DNA of 64,000 bases. Origin: a bacterium (GTDB lineage Bacteria > Cyanobacteriota > Vampirovibrionia > Gastranaerophilales > Gastranaerophilaceae). A model generated the notes under the pieces. The model worked only from the letters and a program-made list of their open reading frames with translations, searched no databases and was not told where the DNA came from. The first letter of the stretch is position 1. Every line of letters starts with the position of its first letter. Of this stretch, positions 8,889 to 16,007 are shown one piece after another. The stretch is taken from contig JAFRAO010000022.1 in assembly GCA_017405375.1 (NCBI GenBank), forward strand, positions 1-64,000, written 5' to 3'. The translations under genes were made by a program, and so were the position numbers.

Positions 8889-9574
8889 TATTTATCCTTT
8901 CTAAAAATAAATCGTTTGGTTATTAATTGAGGTCTTGTTATTGCAGAACCTATAACAACACAATGAGCGCCAAGTTCAAATGCTTTATCAACTTCTTCCG
9001 GTGTCCAAATTCTGCCTTCTAAAACAACAGGAATTTTTACAGTTTTTACTAGATTTTCCAACAGTTCAAAATCAGGTCCGTCATTTTTCAACGGTGAGAA
9101 TTGTGTATAACCTGAGAGTGTGGTAGAAAGCATGTTCACACCTAATTTTTCACAGTTTATGCCTTCTTCCAGAGTTGAAATATCTGCCATAGACACTCTT
9201 CTGTTCATTTTTATATATTTAATAATTTCTTCAACAGTACAGTTTTCATGCTTCCTGCTTGTACCGTCGAAAGCAATAATATCAGCACCTGCCTTGATTA
9301 AAAAACTTACATGCTTTATAGATGGCGTTATATAAACAATTTCTTTCCAATTTGGCGGAATTTCATCAGGCTTTGTGAGTCCGATTACAGGTACAGAAGT
9401 TATTTTCTTTGCATTTTTAACATCTCTTACACCTGCAACTCTAAGTCCGCCGGCTCCGCCGTTTAGAACAGATTTCATCATAGCTGCCATACACTCTTCT
9501 TTGTATAAAGGTTCATTTGGCATAGCTTGACAAGAAACAACGATGGTATGTTTTAGCGATTCAATTACCCCCAT
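8888..9574 (-). CDS. nanE: N-acetylmannosamine-6-phosphate 2-epimerase
   Basis: 228-residue TIM-barrel protein of the NanE family. Typical segments are VVSCQAMPNEPLY at the N-terminus, GGAGGLRVAGVRD, ADIIAFDGTSRKH in the middle, and VVLEGRIWTPEEV and HCVVIGSAITRP at the phosphate-binding end. It converts ManNAc-6-P to GlcNAc-6-P in sialic-acid and ManNAc use. No NanA lyase or transporter is in the window. ATG 9574 has AGAGG five bases upstream. Translation is coupled to the ROK kinase. Confidence 0.9.
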   Translation of the reverse strand: MGVIESLKHTIVVSCQAMPNEPLYKEECMAAMMKSVLNGGAGGLRVAGVRDVKNAKKITSVPVIGLTKPDEIPPNWKEIVYITPSIKHVSFLIKAGADIIAFDGTSRKHENCTVEEIIKYIKMNRRVSMADISTLEEGINCEKLGVNMLSTTLSGYTQFSPLKNDGPDFELLENLVKTVKIPVVLEGRIWTPEEVDKAFELGAHCVVIGSAITRPQLITKRFIFRKDK

Positions 9575-9583
9575 TATTACCTC

Positions 9584-10084
9584 TTATCTGTAATTTTGGA
9601 ATTGTAGCGGGTAGTCATATTTATCAGCATTTTCTCTTAGCATAGAAATTACGGCTTGTAAATCATCTCTGCTTTTTCCGCTAACTCTAACTTGATCACC
9701 TTGAATTGAGGCTTGAACTTTAATTTTTGAATCCTTAATGTCTGCGACTATTTTTTTACCAAGTTCTTGTGTTAAACCTTTTCTTAAATTAAACACCTGT
9801 CGGACAGTTCCACCAAGAGCATCTTCAATTTTTTGTGGATCAAGAATTTTTATGCTTAATCCGCGTTTTACCAATTTTGATTGTAAAATATCGTATATAT
9901 TTCTTAATTTAGTTTCGTCTTCTGTTGAGATTGTTACACATTTATCTGCTTCAAGAGTTATATCTGATTTGGAATTTTTTAAATCAAATCTTGATGTAAT
10001 ATCTCTTTTTGTTTGGTCAATTGCATTTACCAATTCTTGTTTGTCGTATTCTGATACAATATCAAAACTTGCATCTTTAGCCAT
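9584..10084 (-). CDS. yajQ: YajQ-family nucleotide-binding protein (UPF0234)
   Basis: 166 residues, the family's standard length, with both ferredoxin-like halves. Conserved pieces include FDIVSEYDKQELVNAIDQ, RFDLKNS, KRGLSIKILDPQK, and the C-terminal VSGKSRDDLQAVI and PLQFQNYR. Members bind c-di-GMP or tRNA/GTP in different species; which applies here cannot be told. First gene of the leftward cluster, ten bases before nanE. Confidence 0.92.
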   Translation of the reverse strand: MAKDASFDIVSEYDKQELVNAIDQTKRDITSRFDLKNSKSDITLEADKCVTISTEDETKLRNIYDILQSKLVKRGLSIKILDPQKIEDALGGTVRQVFNLRKGLTQELGKKIVADIKDSKIKVQASIQGDQVRVSGKSRDDLQAVISMLRENADKYDYPLQFQNYR

Positions 10085-10133
10085 GTTTTTACTCCTTTTT
10101 ATAAGATTTTAGCATAAATATAAAACGTAAGAA

Positions 10134-10772
10134 TTATTTTAATGAAACGCCTGCATTTACAGAAGCTTTATTTATGTTAGAAGATAATTTTAATATATTT
10201 TTAGACTGATTCAAAACTTCTTTTTGGCTTGATAACAAATTTGATAAATCATCACGAAGAATTAATATAGCAATAGGGTCATTTTTTATTTTGTTAGCCA
10301 ACTCTTTTGCTTGAGTAAAAACTTGTCCGTAAGATGTTTTAACAGAAGATAAATTATTCAAATCTCTCTTTATAGCTGTTTTTTGGCTTGTTGTTAAATT
10401 TTCGAGTTTAGTTTTTGCATCTGCAGTTTTTAGATATTTATTTAATTTATTTGTTGAATAATCTATTACATCAAAATTTACGACTGATTTCAAAGTTGAT
10501 TCACCCGATAAATCTTTTATATCATTTTTGTAACTTGCAACTTGCGATTCCGGCAACAAATTAACGATAAGATTATCTAGTGTTGCTCTATGACTTCCGG
10601 ATATTGAATTTAATTTTGATTGTATAGAACTAATTTGTGTGCGTAAATCTGCCAGATTTTTTTGAGCTTCAGCAGATGTAGTAGTTACAGTATTCGATAC
10701 AGAATCTTTTGCATAAGCACCTGAAAAAGTCATTAACATAGTCACAAATAAAAATATCAAACTTTTTTTCAT
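10134..10772 (-). CDS. Hypothetical secreted protein, 212 residues
   Basis: A clear signal peptide (about 1-21, ending SGAYA) precedes a Ser/Lys/Asn-rich, strongly helical chain with heptad-like stretches at about 35-60 and 140-190, suggesting a periplasmic coiled-coil protein. The start has a strong AAGGAGG site and its own promoter. No family recognised. It is separated from yajQ by about 50 bases and may be transcribed into that cluster. Confidence 0.7.
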   Translation of the reverse strand: MKKSLIFLFVTMLMTFSGAYAKDSVSNTVTTTSAEAQKNLADLRTQISSIQSKLNSISGSHRATLDNLIVNLLPESQVASYKNDIKDLSGESTLKSVVNFDVIDYSTNKLNKYLKTADAKTKLENLTTSQKTAIKRDLNNLSSVKTSYGQVFTQAKELANKIKNDPIAILILRDDLSNLLSSQKEVLNQSKNILKLSSNINKASVNAGVSLK

Positions 10773-10807
10773 ATAAAAACCTCCTTAAAAATTGTAAACT
10801 AAGTCAG

Positions 10808-10836
10808 ATTATACATGAAAACCAGAGTGTTGTAAA
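10808..10836 (-). promoter_or_regulatory. Sigma70-type promoter for the secreted protein gene
   Basis: On the minus strand TTTACA (10836-10831) and TATAAT (10813-10808) are 17 bases apart. An inverted repeat AATATAT 10835-10841 / ATATATT 10847-10853 overlaps the -35 edge and could be an operator, though it is pure A/T. Confidence 0.6.
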
Positions 10837-10930
10837 TATATATGTCATATATTTTTAAGTATGTATATAATCTGCTGTCAATGTTGATGAAAGCATAGGA
10901 AATAGCTGAATTCGTAATCCTTAAAACATA

Positions 10931-10959
10931 GAAAACAAGCATATTTGTGCTTAGTTTTC
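10931..10959. other. Stem-loop in the tdk upstream region
   Basis: GAAAACAAGCA (10931-10941) pairs with TGCTTaGTTTTC (10948-10959) across a six-base loop, with one bulged base. No U-run follows, so it is not a standard terminator. It is the only structure I see in the 335-base gap 10773-11107, apart from the leftward promoter and a TATAAT at 11071-11076 that probably serves tdk. Confidence 0.35.
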
Positions 10960-11107
10960 AAGCTGTTCAGAATATGTTTTATGAGAAAATCTTTAATTGC
11001 TTGTCAAAATCAAGTTGATAAATTTTGTAAAAATTATAATTGAAAATATCGCATGTAAATATTTAACGGGTATAATAGTAACTATAGAATATATTGGAGT
11101 TTGGGAT

Positions 11108-11728
11108 ATGCAGGAATATTGTTTTGAATTAATTACCGGGCCTATGAGTTGCGGGAAAACAGAAGAGTTATTAAGACGTATAAGAAGAAGTATTATTGCA
11201 AAGAAAAAAGTTAAAGTTATATCACCACAGATGGATACAAGAGAACAAGGTGATTATATAAAATCAAGAAACGGTTTATGGCTTGATGCAATAAAAGTTA
11301 AACACTCTATTCAAATTTTGAGTTTTGTGAAACCTGAAGATGATGTTGTGGCTATTGATGAATTACAATTCTTTGATTCAAACATAGTTAAAGTAATTGA
11401 GACACTTGTATCCCAAGGTAAAAAAGTTATCGGAACAGGACTTGATTTAGATTTTAAAGGTGATACTTTTGGTTCCATGCCTGAATTAATGTGTATTGCA
11501 ACAACTGTTGATAAATTGCATGCAATTTGTATGAAATGCGGGTGTGATCATGCAACTCGTACTCAAAGATTAATTGATGGCAAACCTGCTGATAGAAATT
11601 CTCCGCTTATTATGATTGGTGGAGATGAAACATATGAAGCGCGCTGTATCAAATGTTGGGAACTACCTGATTCTGAAAATAGTAAACATAAAACTTCTAA
11701 CATATTAAAGTTTGTAACTAAAATGTAA
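11108..11728 (+). CDS. tdk: Thymidine kinase (type II)
   Basis: 206 residues from ATG 11108, chosen because the P-loop protein normally begins just before GPMSCGKT (here residues 11-18) and GGAG lies nine bases upstream; the 37 codons of open frame before it are not conserved-looking. AIDELQFF carries the catalytic glutamate. Four zinc-ligand cysteines are present as CMKCGC and RCIKCW. The enzyme salvages thymidine to dTMP using ATP. Confidence 0.93.
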   Translation: MQEYCFELITGPMSCGKTEELLRRIRRSIIAKKKVKVISPQMDTREQGDYIKSRNGLWLDAIKVKHSIQILSFVKPEDDVVAIDELQFFDSNIVKVIETLVSQGKKVIGTGLDLDFKGDTFGSMPELMCIATTVDKLHAICMKCGCDHATRTQRLIDGKPADRNSPLIMIGGDETYEARCIKCWELPDSENSKHKTSNILKFVTKM

Positions 11729-11891
11729 AATTTTCATAAAGTATTTACAAGTGTAAACATTTTGTTTGCATAGCGGTATCTTTGTGTTAGCATGTATTTG
11801 GATTCGTTTATTCGATAGGCAAACCCTAGTTCTTTAAGAATGGAATGATGAATCCCGTAGTAAAACACATTTAAGAAAAAGGAGAAGAAAG
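11729..11891 (+). promoter_or_regulatory. Promoter/leader region of rpsB
   Basis: A 163-base gap precedes rpsB and ends with AAGGAG before the ATG. TTTGCA and TAGCAT about 17 bases apart in the 11760-11790 area are a weak promoter candidate. A leader for S2 autoregulation is common in other bacteria, but I could not draw a convincing structure here. Confidence 0.3.
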
Positions 11892-12656
11892 ATGCCGGTA
11901 GCATCAATGATTGAACTTTTAGAAGCAGGTGTACACTTCGGACACCAAACACAACGTTGGAACCCAAAAATGAAACAATACATTTACGGGGCAAAAAATG
12001 GTATTTATGTTATAGATTTACGTATAACCTCTGAATTACTTGACAAAGCATATGAAGCAGTTAGAGATGTAGCTGCAAAAGGAAGAAATGTTTTATTTGT
12101 AGGAACTAAAAAACAGGCCTCAGAAGTTGTTGCTCAAGAAGCAAAAAGAGTAGGAGCATATTATGTAAACAGAAGATGGCTTGGCGGTATGATGACTAAC
12201 TTTGAAACTATCAAAACTCGTGTTAATAAATTAAAAGAATACGAAAGTTTTATTGAAAGCGGTCAAATAGATAAACTACCTAAAAAAGAACAAGCTCAAA
12301 TTAACAAACAAGTATCTAAATTGAGCAAAACTCTTGGTGGTATAAAAGAAATGAGAGGTTTACCTGATTTATTGGTAGTAATTGACCAACAAAAAGAAGA
12401 CATTGCTATCTTAGAAGCTAAAAAATTAGGTGTACCTGTAATATGTTTAGCAGATACAAATGCTGACCCTGATAACATTGATTACGTAATTCCGGGAAAC
12501 GACGATGCAATTCGTTCAGTTCAACTTGTTGTATCAAAACTTGCTGATGCTGTTTTGGAAGGAAAGCAACTTCGTGAAAACAAAGCAGTTACTGATAACA
12601 AAGTTGATGAAATCAAACCTGAAGATGCAGGTGTAGCGGAAGAAGTAAAAGCGTAA
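11892..12656 (+). CDS. rpsB: Small ribosomal subunit protein S2
   Basis: 254 residues. Characteristic S2 pieces are visible: LLEAGVHFGHQTQRWNPKM near the N-terminus, RWLGGMMTNFETI in the middle, and PDLLVVIDQQKE, PVICLADTNADPDNIDYVIP and GNDDAIRSVQLV toward the end. An acidic C-terminal tail follows. It is organised with tsf as in nearly all bacteria, eleven bases apart. Confidence 0.98.
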   Translation: MPVASMIELLEAGVHFGHQTQRWNPKMKQYIYGAKNGIYVIDLRITSELLDKAYEAVRDVAAKGRNVLFVGTKKQASEVVAQEAKRVGAYYVNRRWLGGMMTNFETIKTRVNKLKEYESFIESGQIDKLPKKEQAQINKQVSKLSKTLGGIKEMRGLPDLLVVIDQQKEDIAILEAKKLGVPVICLADTNADPDNIDYVIPGNDDAIRSVQLVVSKLADAVLEGKQLRENKAVTDNKVDEIKPEDAGVAEEVKA

Positions 12657-12667
12657 TGGAGGGAAAA

Positions 12668-13531
12668 ATGAATATTACAGCTCAAATGGTAAAAGAACTT
12701 CGTGATAAAACAGGTGCCGGAATGATGGATTGTAAAAAAGCACTTGCTGAAGTTGACGGAGATATGGAAAAAGCTATGGAAGCTTTGAGACAAAAAGGTA
12801 TTGCTTCTGCAGAAAAGAAAATGGGCAGAATTGCTGCTGAAGGTCTTGTTGCTTCATACGTAAACGATAAAGTAGGTGCAATGATTGAAGTTAACTGCGA
12901 AACAGATTTTGTTGCTAAAAACGAAGAATTTAAAGAATTATGTGCAGGTTTAGCTGAATTAGTTGCAACTAAAAAACCGGCAGATGTTGATGCTTTATTA
13001 GCTACAACTTGCGACAAATGCAATAAACCTGTTGCTGATGTTATCAAAGAAAAAATCGCATCTATCGGTGAAAAAATCACAGTTAGAAGATTTGAACTTT
13101 TAGAAGGCAACAACGCAACATATATTCATAACGGAAAAATTGGCGTTCTTCTTAACACTGATAAAAAAGATGAAGCATTAATGAAGGATTTATGCTTACA
13201 TATTGCTTCTTGTGCTCCTGAATTTTTAGCAAGTGATGATATTCCTGCTGAAGTTCGCGAAGAAGAAAAACGTATTGAAATGGGTAAAGAAGACTTGGCT
13301 AACAAACCTGAAAACATCAGAGAAAAAATTGTTGAAGGAAGGTTACACAAAATCTTGGCTCAAAAATGTTTGTTAGAACAAGGTTTTGTAAAAGACCCTA
13401 GCCAAACAGTTGCTCAATTAATTGAAGGCAAATTAAAAATCAATAAATTCATCAGATATACTCTTGGTGAAGGTTTAGAAAAAAGAAGTGAAAACTTTGC
13501 TGATGAAGTTATGAAACAAATTCAACAATAG
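12668..13531 (+). CDS. tsf: Elongation factor Ts
   Basis: 287 residues. The UBA-like N-terminal domain with MVKELRDKTGAGMMDCKKAL and the TDFVAKNEEF core motif are diagnostic. ATG 12668 is chosen over the in-frame ATG at 12656 because GGAGGG sits between them, four bases before 12668. EF-Ts exchanges GDP on EF-Tu. The gene is followed by a strong terminator. Confidence 0.97.
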   Translation: MNITAQMVKELRDKTGAGMMDCKKALAEVDGDMEKAMEALRQKGIASAEKKMGRIAAEGLVASYVNDKVGAMIEVNCETDFVAKNEEFKELCAGLAELVATKKPADVDALLATTCDKCNKPVADVIKEKIASIGEKITVRRFELLEGNNATYIHNGKIGVLLNTDKKDEALMKDLCLHIASCAPEFLASDDIPAEVREEEKRIEMGKEDLANKPENIREKIVEGRLHKILAQKCLLEQGFVKDPSQTVAQLIEGKLKINKFIRYTLGEGLEKRSENFADEVMKQIQQ

Positions 13532-13545
13532 TAATTTGTAAAAAT

Positions 13546-13586
13546 AAAAAAGAATCTCCGAAATTTAATTTCGGAGATTCTTTTTT
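13546..13586 (+). terminator. Rho-independent terminator after rpsB-tsf
   Basis: AAAAAAGAATCTCCG (13546-13560) pairs with CGGAGATTCTTTTTT (13572-13586) around a short A/T loop. The long stem with a flanking A-run and U-run could act in both directions. Confidence 0.9.
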
Positions 13587-13681
13587 AAGAAAAATATCTG
13601 ATTTTCCGCAGGGCCTATTACAAGGAATATAGCCTCTCTTGTCTATACTGAATTTGTTTTAGGGTCTATAACATAGAATAG

Positions 13682-13702
13682 ATTCCGAAACAAGATCGGA
13701 AT
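13682..13702. repeat. Short palindromic intergenic element
   Basis: ATTCCGA (13682-13688) and TCGGAAT (13696-13702) form a perfect seven-base stem around a seven-base loop. It is not followed by a U-run on either strand. It resembles the small dispersed palindromes found in many bacterial intergenic regions, but I saw no second copy in this window. Apart from it and the tsf terminator, I see nothing in 13532-13754. Confidence 0.4.
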
Positions 13703-14646
13703 GGACAAATTGTTATATACCTATTTTTTACGTTTTCAGCATGACAAACTTGCTTTACTTGCAGCTTTGGACATCTCCTGCTGTTGTATCATAACCGAGT
13801 TTTTTGCCGTTTGGACAAGTTCTTGACAATTCAGCAGTTGAGCGGTCTTTTACCATTAGATAATCCATATTACCATTATCCATTATCCATTGGCCTGCGC
13901 ACCTGCCATCTTTAGTTATATAATCCATCTTTGATTCCCCTATCATAGATGAAGCATAACTAATATCCTTATTAATTCCGCATGGTTTTATCCCATCACT
14001 TGTAACTGATAATTTAAATAAATCTACCCCATAAGTATTTTTACCCTTTTTAGGTCCATCTATATCTAAATTGATGTAACCACATAAATTTCTCTACTAT
14101 TTGATTCATCATCATAATAATTTCCACCGCATAGATATGTTGATGAACCCCTCATATTAACTCCAAAACTTGCACCGTTTGCTAATATTACAGAAAGAGC
14201 ATCTTGAGCCCCATTACTCTCTGTTGAAAGCGCTCCATCTAATTTATTTTTATTGTAATTAGTCATGCAATCAACTTTTAGATTATCAGAACCATTAGGG
14301 CCACAAGATTTAGTTACTTTTATAAATTCTGTTATCCTATCAATGTAACGTTTGGATTTAGAATCTCCTTTGTTTGGCCATTTTTCTATTGGACCATAAA
14401 TTGCAGTCATTCTATCATGAGCTTCATTTAATTCTGCGTATATCTTTTTAAATCTTGCAACTTTTTCAGCGTTGTTTGTGCTTTTGCTTGCATTTGGAAT
14501 AGTTAAGGCTGCTACAACGCCTATTATACCCATTACGATTAATGTTTCTGCTAAAGTAAATGCAAGTGAGTGAACGGCCGATAGTGAACTGTTATGGGTG
14601 AACTGACGACTATTAACTGTACGACAGTTATTAGCATTTATATCAT

Positions 14647-14695
14647 TCTGTTCACTATTCACTCTAGACTGACGACTCTGTTCACCGTTCACTCT
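14647..14695. repeat. Minisatellite-like repeats inside the pilin leader region
   Basis: The 19-mer TCTGTTCACTATTCACTCT (14647-14665) recurs as TCTGTTCACCGTTCACTCT (14677-14695), a 30-base period. A second repeat, ACTGACGACT, occurs at 14602-14611 and 14668-14677. On the coding strand these give the repeated peptide units RVNGEQS and RVNSEQN. A 17-base palindrome (TAACTGTACGACAGTTA, 14614-14630) lies in the same leader. Confidence 0.6.
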
Positions 14696-14777
14696 GGACA
14701 GTTCACCTTTAAAGAGGTTACAAATAAAGGTTTTTAGAGATGGCAATAGGCCAAAAGCCTTGCTATATCTAGCTTTG

Positions 14778-14787
14778 CCCCCCCCCC
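14778..14787. repeat. Homopolymer of ten G (coding strand), candidate slippage tract
   Basis: Ten C on the + strand, in a genome where long G/C runs are otherwise absent from this window. It sits between a good ribosome site plus ATG and the pilin frame, so its length sets the reading frame. The position is typical of contingency loci. Confidence 0.8.
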
Positions 14788-14850
14788 ATCCCCTCGGGAA
14801 ATGCTCTCTGGAAGCTGTTTTTGCGCCAATATGTGAGAAATCATTCTTAA

Positions 14851-14856
14851 CCCCTT
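14851..14856 (-). promoter_or_regulatory. Ribosome binding site that decides the pilin start
   Basis: AAGGGG on the minus strand, six bases before ATG 14844-14842. No other start in the pilin region has comparable spacing; the pilin frame itself, read back to the next stop, offers only TTG/GTG codons. Confidence 0.6.
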
Positions 14857-14911
14857 TTACATTCTAGCTATCCACTTTATAATACACTACTGACCTAAAA
14901 TTTGCAAGTTT

Positions 14912-15937
14912 TTACTCTGTTTTGAATTTATCATCTGATTTTGAAATAGGATTATGTAAAAAACACGAAACGTAATGATTTTCTCCGCATTGAATTTGTG
15001 TCGGAATTTGTGTTTTGCATTTATCCATACAAAAACGACAGCGCGTGTGAAATTTACAGCCTTCAGGTAAATTATTTGGAGATGGAATATCTCCTTGCAA
15101 AATTATATTTGATTTTTTATGAAAACTTGGTACTGCATCCATTAAAGCCTTTGTGTATGGATGCTTTGGAGATTTAAAAATATCTTCAGTGTTACCAATT
15201 TCTACAATTTGGCCCAAATACATTATTGCTATCCTATCTGAAATATGACGTATAACATTCATATCATGAGATATAAACATTATTGTTAAATTAAATTTTT
15301 GTTTCAATTTTATAAGTAAGTTTATTATTTGTGCCTGAATACTCACATCTAAAGCACTTACAGGTTCATCAGCTATTAAAAATTCGGGTTTTAATATTAA
15401 AGCTCTGGCTATTGCAATACGTTGTCTTTGCCCGCCTGAAAATTCATGCGGATATAAATTCATAACACTTTTATCTAATCCGACAGTATCCAGTGCTTGC
15501 TCTATAATATTGTTAATTTCGTTTTTTGAAAGTTCATACACAGGTCTGTAATCTTCTGAATATATACAAAGCTCCTCATTAACCATTAATGGGTCTTTTA
15601 GTATGTCTTTTATTTTCTTTTTCGGATTCAAACTTGCATAAGGATTTTGAAAAACCATTTGTAATGCTTGTCTGAATACTTTTAACTTTTTGCCTTTTAG
15701 TGTTTGGATATTTACATCGTGAAACAAAATTTCACCTGATTGTATTGGTGTTAATAAAGTGATAGCATTTGCAAGTGTTGATTTTCCGCAGCCTGATTCA
15801 CCTGCTATTGCCAAAACTTCACCCTGTTTTACATTAAGTGATAAATTATTTATGGCATTTGTTACTTTCTCTTTTTGAAAGTAGCCATTTTTTATTTTAT
15901 ATTTTACATCTAAATTTTTTATTTCAAGTATGTTCAT
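14912..15937 (-). CDS. Oligopeptide/dipeptide ABC transporter ATP-binding protein (OppF/DppF-like)
   Basis: 341 residues. Walker A GESGCGKST is at 46-54, the signature FSGGQRQRIAIARAL is in the second half, and Walker B FLIADEPVSALD follows. The C-terminal extension with several cysteines (CKFHTRCRFCMDKC) is the oligopeptide-transporter tail. It would energise peptide import at the inner membrane, but no OppA, B, C or D gene adjoins it, so it is an orphan here. Transcription continues away from the pilin locus boundary at 14911. Confidence 0.85.
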   Translation of the reverse strand: MNILEIKNLDVKYKIKNGYFQKEKVTNAINNLSLNVKQGEVLAIAGESGCGKSTLANAITLLTPIQSGEILFHDVNIQTLKGKKLKVFRQALQMVFQNPYASLNPKKKIKDILKDPLMVNEELCIYSEDYRPVYELSKNEINNIIEQALDTVGLDKSVMNLYPHEFSGGQRQRIAIARALILKPEFLIADEPVSALDVSIQAQIINLLIKLKQKFNLTIMFISHDMNVIRHISDRIAIMYLGQIVEIGNTEDIFKSPKHPYTKALMDAVPSFHKKSNIILQGDIPSPNNLPEGCKFHTRCRFCMDKCKTQIPTQIQCGENHYVSCFLHNPISKSDDKFKTE

Positions 15938-16007
15938 AGATTAAATTATTAATATTAATGATAAAAAATACATTCATCAATCGAGTATTAATTATATTTT
16001 ATAGCGG

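Larger units (their letters stand above)
13755..14844 (-). pseudogene. Type IV pilin-like gene, out of frame at two places
   Basis: The core has a prepilin N-methylation region (SLAFTLAETLIVMGIIGVVA), followed by a soluble domain that includes YLCGGNYYDDE and, at the end, CPNGKKLGYDTT and a final cysteine. Three segments are in different frames. ATG 14844-14842, with AAGGGG six bases upstream, opens a frame that stops after about 36 codons because a run of ten G (14787-14778) puts it out of register; eleven G (or eight) would join it to the pilin frame. The pilin frame itself runs to a stop at 14066. The C-terminal part (ending at 13755) continues in another frame, switching near 14086-14098. 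As read, no intact pilin is made. It may be phase-variable, decayed, or affected by sequencing error. Confidence 0.7.

Noticed and set aside
12682-13113. 143-residue frame antisense to tsf
   Set aside because: Shadow of tsf codons, no start signal.
13755-13946. Separate 63-residue gene
   Set aside because: It is the C-terminal continuation of the pilin in another frame; the frame is open well upstream of its first ATG and matches pilin-type sequence.
14066-14746. Pilin frame as an intact 226-residue gene starting at TTG 14746
   Set aside because: The TTG has no ribosome site, the preceding codons in the same frame are also open, and the protein would lack its proper C-terminus. The arrangement with ATG 14844 plus the G-tract explains the region better.
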